Position numbers and translations under genes: made by a program | In this document: positions 1 to 10,743 of the stretch, piece by piece | How the letters are laid out: every line of letters starts with the position of its first letter | How positions within the stretch are numbered: the stretch's first letter is position 1 | NCBI GenBank assembly: GCA_034359265.1 | Contig: CP136890.1 | Span: forward strand, 102,139,501 to 102,203,500 | Length of the DNA: 64,000 nucleotides | From: Canna indica | Lineage: Eukaryota; Streptophyta; Magnoliopsida; Zingiberales; Cannaceae | Direction of reading: 5' to 3' | Notes under the pieces: model-generated | Told to the model about the DNA's origin: nothing | Seen by the model: the letters and a program-made list of their open reading frames with translations, nothing else | Database searches by the model: none

Positions 1-725
1 GTCAGCTGACGGGTACGTCACGGAAGAGTCGGACTTGGAAAGGGTGAAGTTGGGACGTTTGGGTTTGAACAGTCAAACTTCCAAACCTGGGCCGATGGCC
101 CAATGGCAGCTCTAGTTTATGGGTTGAATCGAGAACTTACCGCAGAGAAGTTCTCCATGCGCACCTTGATCAGAAGGTCCCATCGCGGGTGGATCTTGGG
201 TGAACCGGTTGTGAGTGCGCCAACGACTTGTTTGGTAGCTAATCAACACGATGATTGCATCTTTTAGTAACCAACAAATTTATCTCTAACCATTGCGTCC
301 ACGAACTTCTATGCTCACACAACGCGTGCGAACCGCGCCAAGGAAATGGGCCCACTATACGCATATTCTTTTATCGCTTCATGACGCCGTGCCCATATAA
401 AAAGCGCCTTTCTATATTTTCTCAATGCAATTGGAAGTTTAAAAGCTACAAGGAAAATAACGGAAAAAAGAAATTTAAAAGATAAATTAACATATCACAT
501 CATAAAAATGGGTAAATTGTGAAGTTTAGTCTAAAATACATTTGCATAAAGCACGGATTATATTTTCCAATTAAAAAAGATAGCTTATACTTTTAATTGA
601 TTCTATCACTTGACTTGAGCTTATGAAGTAAGTTTTCCTCAGAATATTAATCCTGCTTAATTTACTAAGTTTCCTTTATTTTAGTTTTATTAAATATATC
701 TAATCATGCCTTTAGTATGTCTTTT
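1..725. other. Upstream spacer of the callose synthase gene, no gene seen
   Basis: I see no credible coding region here. The first 400 bases are of mixed composition and the rest is AT-rich. An open frame at 255-485 has no recognisable domain and codon use like the surrounding spacer. The stretch probably holds the distal promoter of the callose synthase gene. Confidence 0.5.
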
Positions 726-738
726 TATATATATAAAA
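726..738 (+). promoter_or_regulatory. TATA box of the callose synthase gene
   Basis: A TATATATATAAAA run lies about 230 bases before the callose synthase start codon and just upstream of a purine run and a CT-rich leader. Transcription would start near 760-770, so the CT tract would be in the 5' UTR. The assignment rests on position and motif only. Confidence 0.45.
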
Positions 739-782
739 CATTTTTTACACACTCAACAAAGATTTTGTGTTTTTTTTATTAG

Positions 783-803
783 AAAAAGAAAAGAAAAGAA
801 AAG

Positions 804-852
<49 letters not shown>
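783..852 (+). repeat. AAAAG run followed by (TC)23 microsatellite in the leader
   Basis: Several AAAAG units run directly into 23 uninterrupted TC dinucleotides (807-852). CT-rich tracts are common in plant 5' UTRs and core promoters. A pure tract of this length should vary between individuals. Confidence 0.9.
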
Positions 853-857
<5 letters not shown>

Positions 858-953
858 CTCTGCAGTCTACAGCTGAAAAGATTCTATAGAAAGACAAGAA
901 GACAGAAGAGAGCGAGAGAGGGGGAAAGGGCAGAAGTTGCAGGCTCGGATTAG

Positions 954-971
954 ATGCTCCCGCTCCCATGA
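954..971 (+). CDS. Five-codon uORF overlapping the callose synthase start
   Basis: The first ATG after the CT-rich leader is at 954. It opens a frame of five codons (M-L-P-L-P) that ends in TGA at 969-971. That stop shares bases with the main start codon at 968-970 as ATGA. Ribosomes that translate the uORF would terminate on the main start, which favours either re-initiation there or strong repression; leaky scanning past 954 is the other route. Expression has not been shown. Confidence 0.5.
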   Translation: MLPLP

Positions 972-3900
972 GCCTCCGCCAGCGCCCCGCTCGGCTCGGC
1001 CCGGGCCCCAACTATGGCCCCGGCCTCCAGCCGCCGTCCCTCGGCACGGTAGCTCCGCCGCCGCCCTTCGCTGGAGGTGAGCGAGATGAGGTCTACAACA
1101 TCATCCCCATCAATAACCTCCTCACGGACCACCCCTCCCTCCGCTTCACGGAAGTCCGTGCCGCCATGTGGGCCCTCCGCAACATGGGCGACCTTCGGCC
1201 TCCGCCGTTCGTCCCATGGCACGGCGGCCTGGACCTCCTCGATTGGCTTGGTTTCTACTTCGGCTTCCAGCGGGATAACGTCCGTAACCAGCGCGAGCAC
1301 CTGGTGCTCCTCTTGGCTAACGCCCAGATGCGTCGCCAGCTGACGGAAAATGTCGATGAGCTCAGCATCAATGTCATCCGCGACATCCGCAAGAAGCTCC
1401 TCCGTAACTACACCTCCTGGTGCGCCTACCTCGGCCGCAAGAACAGCGTGTGGATTACCAACTCCCTTCTCCGCCGCGGCAGCCCCGACCCTCGCCGTGA
1501 GCTGCTCTACACTGCTCTTTACCTCCTCATCTGGGGTGAGGCCGCTAACCTACGCTTTGTTCCCGAGTGCCTCTGCTACGTCTTCCACCACATGGCCATG
1601 GACCTCGGGCGAATCATGGAGGGCTACATCGACGACGCCACCGGCCAGTTCGCTCTCCCCGCCATCACCGGCGAGAATGCCTTCCTCACTCGCGTTGTTA
1701 CCCCGCTTTACAAAACCATCAAGGGCGAGGTCGAAGCAAGCCGCAATGGTACGGCCCCCCACTCCGCCTGGCGCAACTACGACGACATTAACGAGTACTT
1801 CTGGAGTAGCCACTGCTTCGAGCGCCTCCGCTGGCCACTCGACCCGTCGACAAACTTCTTCGCGACGCCACCAAGCAAGAACCGCGTCGGTAAAACGGGC
1901 TTCGTGGAGCAGCGTTCCTTTTGGAACGTCCTCCGCAGCTTCGATCGCATGTGGATCATGCTCATCCTCTTCTTCCAGGCGGCCGTCATTGTTGCGTGGC
2001 GCGGCGAGACGTTCCCTTGGCAGAATCTGCAGACCCGTGACGACCAGGTCCGACTTCTCACCGTTTTCATCACCTGGGCTGGCCTCCGGCTCCTTCAGTC
2101 GATCCTCGATGCCGGCACCCAGTACAGCCTCGTAACGAGGGAAACGAAGCTTCTTGGAGTGCGCATGGTGCTCAAGAGCCTGGTGGCAATCGCGTGGACT
2201 GTGGCATTCTCCGTCCTCTACGCCCAAATTTGGGACCAGAGGTACCACGACAGACAGTGGTCACAGGCTGCGAACCAGCGGCTAGTGAACTTTCTCGAGG
2301 CAGCTATTGTGTTCATTCTCCCGGAGTTGCTAGCCCTTGTGCTCTTCATCCTCCCCTGGGTTCGGAACTTCATTGAGAAGACCAATTGGAGAATCTTTTA
2401 TGTGCTCACTTGGTGGTTCCATAGCCGCATCTTTGTTGGCAGAGGGCTCAGGGAAGGCTTAATGGACAACCTGAAATATGCATCCTTCTGGATTTCACTC
2501 CTTGTTGTCAAGTTCTCCTTCAGTTACTTCCTCCAGATCAGGCCAATGGTTGCTCCCACCAAAGCTTTGCTGGACCTTAAGAATGTTGAGTATGAGTGGC
2601 ACGAGTTCTTTTCCCGTACCAACAGGTTTGGAGTGGTTATACTGTGGCTTCCGATCGTCCTGATTTACATGATGGATATCCAGATATGGTACTCTATTTT
2701 CTCTTCCCTTGCCGGTGCACTCGTGGGCCTGTTCTCACACCTCGGCGAGATTCGGGATGTGCAGCAGTTGAGGCTGAGGTTCCAGTTCTTTGCTAGTGCA
2801 ATGCAGTTCAACCTGATGCCAGAGGAGCAGCTGTCCCAGGACCGTGGCTCACTACGAAGTAAATTCAGAGATGCTGTTAACCGGCTGAAGCTGAGGTATG
2901 GGTTGGGACGCCCTTACAAGAAAATTGATTCAAACCAAGTTGGTCGCAGCAGTTTTGCATTGATATGGAATGAGATCATTCAAACATTCAGAGAGGAGGA
3001 CATTTTAAGTGACCATGAAGTGGAGCTTCTTGAGCTCCCACAGAATACTTGGAAGATCCGGGTGATCAGGTGGCCATGCATTCTACTCTCCAATGAGCTG
3101 TTACTTGCTCTTGGCCAGGCAAAGGTATTAAATGCCAGTGACAGACAACATTGGAGGAAGATTTGCAAGAATGAGTACAGGCGCTGTGCTGTCATTGAGG
3201 CCTATGACAGCATCAAGTATTTGTTGTTGCAGATTGTCCTCGAGGGAACGGAAGAGCACTCCATCATTGCCCAATTGTTTGATGAGTTCGATCGTTGGAT
3301 TGAAGTTGGAAAGTTCTCGGAAGAGTACAAGATGGACATTTTGCAGAGTATATATGACCAACTGGTTATCCTCCTGGGCACATTGGTGAAGCCAAATAAG
3401 GATCGGGACAATGTGGTCAACACATTGCAGACGCTCTATGACATAGCTACGCGCGACTTCCCCCAAAACAAAAAGACCACAGAGCAACTTAAAGCAGCAG
3501 GGCTGGCACCTAAAGGCCCCAGTGGTCTGCTCTTTGATAATGCTGTTATGTTACCCAATGAAGAAGATGAGAGTTTCTACAGGCAGGTAAGACGGCTGCA
3601 TACAATTCTCACATCAAAGGATAACATGAACAATGTTCCAAGGAATCTTGAGGCTCGTAGACGTATTGCTTTCTTCAGCAATTCATTGTTCATGAACATG
3701 CCCCGAGCTCCCCGGGTGGAAAAGATGCATGCATTCAGTGTCTTGACGCCATATTACAATGAAGATATTATTTACAACAAGGAGCAACTACAGTCCGAGA
3801 ACGAAGATGGCATCTCTATCATATTCTATTTACAGAAAATTTACGAAGATGACTGGGAAAACTTCTTGGAGCGCATGAGGAGAGAAGGAATGGTTGATGA

Positions 3901-6349
3901 AGAGGAGCTGTGGGGTAAAAGGTGTAGAGATCTTCGTCTTTGGGCCTCATATAGGGGTCAGACATTGTCACGCACTGTGCGAGGAATGATGTACTACTAC
4001 AGAGCTCTCAAAATGCTTACCTTCCTTGATTCAGCTTCTGAGTTTGACATAGGGCAAGGATCAATGGAGCAAACTTCAGCGGGTACCTCTATGAGGCAAA
4101 ACAGTAATTTCAATGGTTGGCAGCATGGGGCCAAGCCATCATTTCAAAACATGAGGAGAGCTAGCAGCAGTATCAGCTTATTGTTTAAAGGCCATGAACA
4201 TGGGACTGCCCTTATGAAGTATACATATGTGCTAGCCTGCCAAATTTATGGAAGCCAGAAAGCTAAGAATGATGCACGTGCCAGTGATATTTTGTATCTA
4301 ATGAAAAAAAATGAAGCTCTTCGAGTGGCCTATGTTGACGAAGTAAAGTCAGAAAGGGATGAAGTAGAATATTACTCTGTCCTTGTGAAATATGACCAGC
4401 AACTGGATAAAGAGGTGGAGATATACCGGGTCAAGTTACCTGGGCCACTGAAGCTTGGAGAAGGCAAGCCAGAGAACCAGAACCATGCTCTCATCTTCAC
4501 AAGGGGTGATGCAGTGCAGACAATTGACATGAACCAGGACAATTTCTTTGAAGAGGCCCTCAAAATGCGCAACTTGTTGGAGGAGTACTGCCACAACTAT
4601 GGTACTCGAAAACCAACAATCTTGGGAGTTCGTGAACATGTTTTTACTGGTTCTGTTTCTTCCCTCGCTTGGTTCATGTCTGCTCAGGAGACAAGTTTTG
4701 TCACACTTGGACAGAGGGTTCTAGCAAACCCTCTGAAGGTCCGAATGCATTATGGACATCCTGATGTTTTTGATCGCCTTTGGTTTTTAAGTCGAGGTGG
4801 CATTAGCAAGGCTTCCAGGGTCGTCAATATCAGTGAGGATATTTTTGCAGGTTTTAATTGTACTCTTCGTGGTGGTAATGTCACCCACCATGAATATATC
4901 CAGGTTGGTAAAGGACGGGATGTAGGCCTGAATCAGATATCTATGTTTGAAGCCAAGGTTGCTAGTGGCAATGGTGAGCAAACCTTAAGCAGAGATGTTT
5001 ATAGGTTGGGCCATAGGTTGGACTTCTTCCGGATGCTCTCCTTTTACTATACAACTGTGGGATTCTACTTCAATACCATGGTAGTGGTAGTGACTGTCTA
5101 TGCATTTGTTTGGGGACACCTGTATCTAGCTCTCAGTGGGCTTGAGGCTTCCATACAAAACAAGGCAAACTCAACTAGTAATGCAGCTCTAGGTACTATT
5201 CTCAACCAGCAGTTCATAATCCAGCTTGGACTTTTCACTGCCTTGCCAATGGTTATAGAAAACTCCATTGAGCATGGGTTTCTGCCTGCAATTTGGGATT
5301 TCCTGACAATGCAGTTACAGCTTGCATCATTATTCTATACCTTCTCCATGGGAACTAAGGCCCATTATTATGGGCGCACAATCCTTCATGGTGGTGCAAA
5401 ATACCGTGCCACAGGCCGTGGTTTTGTGGTTGAACACAAGAAATTTGCTGAGAATTATAGACTCTATGCACGTAGTCACTTCCTAAAAGCTATAGAACTT
5501 GGTGTAATACTGACTGTCTATGCTTCCTACAGTCCTCTTGGGAAGAACACTTTCGTTTACATATTAATGACAATTTCTACCTGGTTTCTGGTCGTATCAT
5601 GGATCATGGCTCCATTTGCATTCAACCCATCTGGTTTTGACTGGTTAAAAACTGTCTATGATTTTGAGGATTTCATGAACTGGATTTGGTACCCTAGTCG
5701 TATTTCTGCAACATCTGATCAGTCTTGGGAGAAATGGTGGAATGAGGAAACTGATCATCTTAGAACAACTGGCCTCTGGGGAAAGCTATTGGAGGTATTA
5801 TTGGATCTTCGATATTTCTTTTTCCAATATGGAATTGTATATCAGTTAAAAATTTCTGATGGGAGCCGCAGTGTTGCCGTGTATCTACTTTCTTGGATTT
5901 GTGTTGTTGCAGCTGTTGGGACTTTCATCTTTATGGATTATGCTCGAGACAAGTATGCAGCAAAAGAACACATCAAATACCGGTCAATCCAATCTGTCAT
6001 AATAGTATTTGTGGTATTTATCATCATTTTATTACTGGAGTTTACTTCCTTTGAGATTATTGATATCTTTACAAGCCTATTGGCATTTATTCCAACTGGC
6101 TGGGGTTTAATATCAATTGCTCAAGTGGTCAAACCATTCATTGAATCCACTGTGCTATGGGAAGCTGTGGTTTCTGTGGCTCGACTCTATGACATATTAT
6201 TTGGAATGGTCATAATGGCACCAGTGGCATTTTTGTCCTGGATGCCTGGGTTCCAAGAAATGCAAACAAGAATTCTATTTAATGAAGCATTTAGTCGAGG
6301 CCTCCAGATATCACGTATTCTTACTGGGAAAAAGTCAAATACCATTTAA
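968..6349 (+). CDS. CALS12: Callose synthase, GSL5/CALS12 type, intronless
   Basis: The 1793-residue product is a plasma-membrane 1,3-beta-glucan synthase that makes callose from UDP-glucose. In Arabidopsis the GSL5/PMR4 member makes wound and papillary callose and acts in pollen. It matches GSL5 from end to end as I remember it: the N-terminal MSLR start, an FKS1-type domain at about 170-290 (LLIWGEAANLRF), a first membrane cluster at about 325-595, a large cytoplasmic glucan synthase domain at about 890-1350 (RGQTLSRTVRGMMYYYRAL near 996, GKPENQNHA near 1168), an RATG motif near 1480 and a second membrane cluster from 1353 to the end. It is one exon of 5.4 kb. Most plant callose synthases have dozens of introns; the GSL1/GSL5 branch has few. 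GC content falls sharply from 5' to 3'. The only other upstream ATG is the uORF at 954. Confidence 0.96.
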   Translation: MSLRQRPARLGPGPNYGPGLQPPSLGTVAPPPPFAGGERDEVYNIIPINNLLTDHPSLRFTEVRAAMWALRNMGDLRPPPFVPWHGGLDLLDWLGFYFGFQRDNVRNQREHLVLLLANAQMRRQLTENVDELSINVIRDIRKKLLRNYTSWCAYLGRKNSVWITNSLLRRGSPDPRRELLYTALYLLIWGEAANLRFVPECLCYVFHHMAMDLGRIMEGYIDDATGQFALPAITGENAFLTRVVTPLYKTIKGEVEASRNGTAPHSAWRNYDDINEYFWSSHCFERLRWPLDPSTNFFATPPSKNRVGKTGFVEQRSFWNVLRSFDRMWIMLILFFQAAVIVAWRGETFPWQNLQTRDDQVRLLTVFITWAGLRLLQSILDAGTQYSLVTRETKLLGVRMVLKSLVAIAWTVAFSVLYAQIWDQRYHDRQWSQAANQRLVNFLEAAIVFILPELLALVLFILPWVRNFIEKTNWRIFYVLTWWFHSRIFVGRGLREGLMDNLKYASFWISLLVVKFSFSYFLQIRPMVAPTKALLDLKNVEYEWHEFFSRTNRFGVVILWLPIVLIYMMDIQIWYSIFSSLAGALVGLFSHLGEIRDVQQLRLRFQFFASAMQFNLMPEEQLSQDRGSLRSKFRDAVNRLKLRYGLGRPYKKIDSNQVGRSSFALIWNEIIQTFREEDILSDHEVELLELPQNTWKIRVIRWPCILLSNELLLALGQAKVLNASDRQHWRKICKNEYRRCAVIEAYDSIKYLLLQIVLEGTEEHSIIAQLFDEFDRWIEVGKFSEEYKMDILQSIYDQLVILLGTLVKPNKDRDNVVNTLQTLYDIATRDFPQNKKTTEQLKAAGLAPKGPSGLLFDNAVMLPNEEDESFYRQVRRLHTILTSKDNMNNVPRNLEARRRIAFFSNSLFMNMPRAPRVEKMHAFSVLTPYYNEDIIYNKEQLQSENEDGISIIFYLQKIYEDDWENFLERMRREGMVDEEELWGKRCRDLRLWASYRGQTLSRTVRGMMYYYRALKMLTFLDSASEFDIGQGSMEQTSAGTSMRQNSNFNGWQHGAKPSFQNMRRASSSISLLFKGHEHGTALMKYTYVLACQIYGSQKAKNDARASDILYLMKKNEALRVAYVDEVKSERDEVEYYSVLVKYDQQLDKEVEIYRVKLPGPLKLGEGKPENQNHALIFTRGDAVQTIDMNQDNFFEEALKMRNLLEEYCHNYGTRKPTILGVREHVFTGSVSSLAWFMSAQETSFVTLGQRVLANPLKVRMHYGHPDVFDRLWFLSRGGISKASRVVNISEDIFAGFNCTLRGGNVTHHEYIQVGKGRDVGLNQISMFEAKVASGNGEQTLSRDVYRLGHRLDFFRMLSFYYTTVGFYFNTMVVVVTVYAFVWGHLYLALSGLEASIQNKANSTSNAALGTILNQQFIIQLGLFTALPMVIENSIEHGFLPAIWDFLTMQLQLASLFYTFSMGTKAHYYGRTILHGGAKYRATGRGFVVEHKKFAENYRLYARSHFLKAIELGVILTVYASYSPLGKNTFVYILMTISTWFLVVSWIMAPFAFNPSGFDWLKTVYDFEDFMNWIWYPSRISATSDQSWEKWWNEETDHLRTTGLWGKLLEVLLDLRYFFFQYGIVYQLKISDGSRSVAVYLLSWICVVAAVGTFIFMDYARDKYAAKEHIKYRSIQSVIIVFVVFIIILLLEFTSFEIIDIFTSLLAFIPTGWGLISIAQVVKPFIESTVLWEAVVSVARLYDILFGMVIMAPVAFLSWMPGFQEMQTRILFNEAFSRGLQISRILTGKKSNTI

Positions 6350-6706
6350 GGTACTTCATGAATAATTGGAACATATGCTACTTTCTGCAGTTACATATTG
6401 TTTCACTTGCATATGCCTAATTGTAAGGAACTACAGGTATTGGACGGAATTCTCTAGTTGTGTTTTTGAGTCTGCTGATAGAACATTTCCACATTGGTGC
6501 CTTGTTTTAATTTTCTTTTCTCCAAGATGAGGATACATTTTATACGTAGAACAAGGTTGAAGAAACTTAACCCTTTTGCTGCAAGTCTTTATGACTTTAT
6601 TTGAGCTGGAATGGAAGTGGAACCAACTGTTAGAAACCAACTGTGAGGCTTGGGGAGGGATCTATCTTTGAAACAAACCACTGGGCCACCGCTGCTGATT
6701 CTTGAC
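6350..6706 (+). other. 3' UTR and downstream flank of callose synthase
   Basis: Moderately AT-rich sequence after the stop codon, with no coding signal. It probably holds the 3' UTR. The left target-site copy of the next transposon (TTCTTGAC) ends at 6706. Confidence 0.5.
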
Positions 6707-7372
6707 TAGGGATGGCAATATTACCCGAACCCGCGGTTACCCGCGGATATTTACCCGATACGGGTCGGGTATGGTAAACATATTATACCCATGGGTACGG
6801 GTACGGGTACGGGTATAAATGTTTACCCATTTAATAAACGGGTACGGGTATGGATACTATACTATCCACACCCGCGGATACCCGCTACCCGCCAATATAT
6901 ATAAAAAACTTAATTTATAAATATTTAATGGAAAATTTAAAAATAAATCTAAATATAATATATTTTTAGGGATATCAATTTCCAATTTTAATTGAAAGTA
7001 CCTTGATTTTAAATTTAATTTTGGTTTTAAATTTAATGTTTCATAAATAATTATTGATATTTCTTAAGATAATTTTATGATTTAGAATTTAATTGTTACG
7101 TAGTTTATTTTATGGATTAATGTTTCTCAACAAAGTTATTAATAATGGTGAAATGAGAATCATTGGTGGTATACTATTATAATAAAATAAAAATTCTTGT
7201 CATATATTAAATGGGTATCCGCGGATATCCGCGGGTATCAATTACCCGCGAGGGTGCGGGTGATGGATATCCATCGCGGGTGCGGGTGCGGGTACGGGAG
7301 ACGGGTTTAGTAAACGGGTGCGGGTGCGGGTGTGGCACTATCCGTCCCGAACCCGCCCCGTTGACATCCCTA
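6707..7372. mobile_element. Non-autonomous hAT transposon (MITE), 666 bp, with 8-bp TSD
   Basis: The element starts TAGGGATGGCAA and ends TTGACATCCCTA, so its ends are inverted repeats with one mismatch. It is flanked by perfect 8-bp direct repeats TTCTTGAC at 6699-6706 and 7373-7380. Eight-base target duplications and short TIRs are typical of the hAT superfamily. Subterminal zones are packed with ACCCG/CGGGTA repeats in opposite orientation, and the AT-rich middle has no transposase. The perfect TSD suggests a fairly recent insertion. Confidence 0.9.
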
Positions 7373-7380
7373 TTCTTGAC

Positions 7381-9511
7381 TTCTTAAAGCCAGAAGAAAC
7401 ATATTACTAAGCTGAGCTCTAAAAGTTATTAATAGGTGGAAGCAAGTCATTGCTCATTCATGTAGTTGGATCAGCTGATAAGAAACTAGAATAGCATTCC
7501 TTCTCTGCTGATCATGTAGTTGAATCAGCTGCCTCTTATGTGTGCACTGATTCCTAAGGCACTAGGTTGACTCCGCATGTGCATATGTGCTTGCTGAATT
7601 CTGAGGCACTAGGTTGACTCCGTCAGATCAAGTTTTGATTTCCTAAGTATGCTTGATCCAATTTCAAATCTTTATCAAATACATGGATGAATGACTTCAG
7701 TTGATTAAAACCTTCTGTTGATTGACAATCATGATAAGAATAGAGAATAGTTTTATTACCTTGGTTGATGTTTTTCTGTACTGTCAATAATACACTGCAC
7801 GAGTTTTCTCCTATTTTGGTTCTTATTGTAGTTTCTACATTACGGTTTCACTTGAAAGAAGGCCATCTTGATTTCAGTTTTTCATTTTTGGATGGCACAT
7901 TTTCTCAGAATAGTCTTTTCGGTCACAAAATCAGTTTTTTCATTTCTTTCTATTGGACATAGATGAATACATACTTTCACAAATTCCTTATGAAGTCGTA
8001 ATCTTTTGGTGTAAGATTAATTTAAATGTTTCAAAAGCTTAATCTGTTGGACAAGTTGAGTCGCACATTCATCTTCCCTAAAATAGCAGATTTATTATAA
8101 TTTTACATCTCAAAACCAAGTTGCTCATTCAAACAGAGAACTTTCCTAAGTGTAGTTGCTCATTCAAACAGAGAACTTTCCTAAGTGTAGTTGCTCATTC
8201 AAACAGAGAACTTTCCTAAGTGTTTTACTTTGTTGTTTGGATAATATCATATAGGTTATTTTGATATAAAAAGAATTTCTTGCAGGTGAATGCCATAATT
8301 ATGCTTTGCTCGAGGAGGTACTTCTGTTATATATATATGGCAACCATTTCCTGTGATACTTCCAGGTGGGAATACCTCCTGCCTTAATCGTTCTCCTTGC
8401 TTTGGCACCTTATCCATCTGGTATTCCCTTGCAAGCGAGATAGAATGTAACTTGTAAGTGTCTCATTTTGGAACTTGATTCTTTTGTTCAATTAAGTTTT
8501 CCCATAGTTTCAGGAAATTTATTAGAATTGGGATCACTAAAAGGGTATCCATTTAATTGCATCTTTGATGTTCTCGAGAAAATTCTTCTATTTTATCTTT
8601 TTTGGGGGATAAATTGCACTGGCACCAATTGAATAATAATACATGTCAACTTGAAACAATTGACTAGGATCTTTACACCCTATGTTTAATTGAACAGTGG
8701 ATTAACTGGTTGCATTCAAGTGAACTGATATGGTTAAATCAGTATAGGAATTGGACAATCCGTTTATGTTATATTCAAATTTTAAAATATTTTTTAATCT
8801 ATAATTTGTGCCACATGGCTGAGAGGGCATGTTGACTCAATTTTAAAGGGTATAGGTGTAAATTAATCCTTATTACAGGCATGTCTATGCAACTTATACT
8901 TTCTCTTGCTCAATGTCTGAATTTGTATTCTAACTGAAAGCATCTGCATTTTCCTAAGGGGCCTCAAGATTAGCATCCATCAAGTTTTGCATGGTGATTG
9001 GTGAGTAAACAAGAGTACCTATTTCAATGATGGTGCCTTTTGTGTGCCAATTAAGTAATGCGCCGCGCCCTCTATATTGCAAGATGTTGATATGCTTCAT
9101 TGAAAAGAACATAAATGATCAGAAGTGGCACTCTGAGACTTCTCTTTCCCCAACTTATGTTTTCAAACCAATTCTGTGGAAAGTAGGTTTGTATCTAAAA
9201 TGATTGTTTAAACCATGAAATTTTTTTGCTAGGAAGGAGCTTGTAGTGATTAGTCTGACTTGCTACTTTCTGATCTATTACTGTAAATAAGATTAGCTAA
9301 TGGTTATGAGCTCAGGACTCTACTAGTCTAATGCAATTGATTTCATCTTATAATGCCACCAAATTTTGGATTTATCACAAGCTGTTGGGGGATATTGAAA
9401 TGGAAAATAATCTTGGCTAACAGTTCTGCAAATATTCATCAATCTGTCTGATTCTGACTGGTTTCCAGTATCTTTCTTTTCTCTGGTGGCGTGCTTGTTT
9501 TAAACCCTGAT
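7381..9511. other. Spacer downstream of callose synthase, no gene seen
   Basis: No frame here resembles a known protein. Near 7550-7625 an approximately 20-base motif (core GGCACTAGGTTGACTCCG) occurs twice. A perfect minisatellite sits at 8119-8223. A long or spliced 3' UTR or a non-coding RNA cannot be excluded. Confidence 0.5.
8119..8223. repeat. Perfect 35-bp minisatellite, three copies
   Basis: A 35-base unit beginning AGTTGCTCATTC and ending CTAAGTGT occurs three times head to tail (8119-8153, 8154-8188, 8189-8223) without a mismatch. Lack of divergence implies very recent expansion, or an assembly artefact. Confidence 0.95.
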
Positions 9512-9527
9512 AAAATTTTAACAAAAT

Positions 9528-9715
9528 AAAAAAGGTGATCCAGTGCACAAAGAAATCCTACTTTTGTGGACTCCCCTTCCATTTTTGTGGGCTCCGGGAA
9601 GCGTCAATGTACACATTTTTCCTCCGCTAAAACATAGAAGCTGTTTTCATGGCCCGACCCCAACTTTCAAGTCACAGATGGATAACTTTACTGTTATGCC
9701 AAGTCATTCTCTTTC
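9528..9715 (-). mobile_element. Au-type tRNA-derived SINE with 16-bp TSD
   Basis: Read on the minus strand, this 188-bp element has a pol III A-box-like stretch (TGGCATAACAGTAAAGTT), a B-box-like stretch (GTTGGGGTCGGGCC), the middle block ATGAAAACAGC, and the tail GTACATTGACGCTTCCCGGA through TTGTGCACTGGATCACC, then a short T run. This order is that of the angiosperm Au SINE as I remember it. Near-identical 16-base repeats flank it: AAAATTTTAACAAAAT (9512-9527) and AAAAATTTAACAAAAT (9716-9731). It is a diverged, non-coding copy. Confidence 0.85.
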
Positions 9716-9731
9716 AAAAATTTAACAAAAT

Positions 9732-10743
9732 ATCATCGTAGGGAATTAGGAAAGGCCTTCAACGGCTGCAGACAACTAATAATAATTGCATATGAATAGA
9801 GAATCAAAATCATATTGCATATGACAATGAATACAAAAAATTCTAACAAAATATCATGGACAAGCTTCGAAATGGAAAATCGAAATTCTCAGGCTCGTGG
9901 ATCAGCGGCGAGGGAAGAAGGTGGTGGTGACTCTTGGAGGAACAAATGCATAGGAGAGGATAATGCCGTACATGGTGATTTTGAGGAGGCTCAGCTCAAA
10001 TAACGGAGCTACATGACCAATGAAATCCATGGTCAATTCCCATCGAGTTTATAAAATCCACTCTTCCGAGTTCCGGCTGATATCTTCATGATGATCAACT
10101 CTGTTTCTTATGAGCATGTTTGAGATGCAGTGAGCAAACCAAAATTAAAAAGCTTAGACGCAATTACAAAAATGAAACGTCAAAACAGAATTGTGCGTCT
10201 AATACCCTTACATATTTAGGAGTAAAGTATCAAACAGAATAACTTGATATAATTCTCTGTTCTCTGATGTAAAATAAACATAATAGAGATCTTAGAAATA
10301 TGTATGCAAGTGATATCTCTCCTTGAACTTACTGACCAACTCATTGCAGACAAATAGCATCCACCAGAAGTAGTAGATCGCAATTGCAGAAAGAAAAGCT
10401 TGCTAATACTTATTAATACATGCTGTATTTTGTAAATTGGGTCATCTTGTCACAGAATAAATAACTATTCTTACTCTAAAAACATTAAAGGTAGTCTACA
10501 TTTTCTCTCCAAATTTAACTTTGCATCTAGAGGCAGAAAGGTACTTCCACAAACATGGCCTCAAGCTAGCACTTATCAGGCATGTACTGAGTTTTCCCAC
10601 TCTAGCATATCATCAAAGACCAAGAAACAACCGTTGATTGATTGTCAATTTTTAAAATGACTGTCAGCAGTAGAAACATTCTAGACTTCAGACACCTGGA
10701 AGCACTATTGTTGTGCCTTTTGCAATATCATCTCTGTGCTTCT
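9732..10743. other. Spacer between SINE and Di19 3' end
   Basis: AT-rich sequence; its right end should contain the 3' UTR of the minus-strand Di19 gene. A 62-codon open frame at 9815-10003 has no recognisable domain and I do not call it a gene. Confidence 0.45.

Noticed and set aside
1077..2248. Long open frames overlapping the 5' part of callose synthase on both strands
   Set aside because: They are by-products of very high third-position GC in the true frame; composition is Ser/Arg/Ala-rich with no domain.
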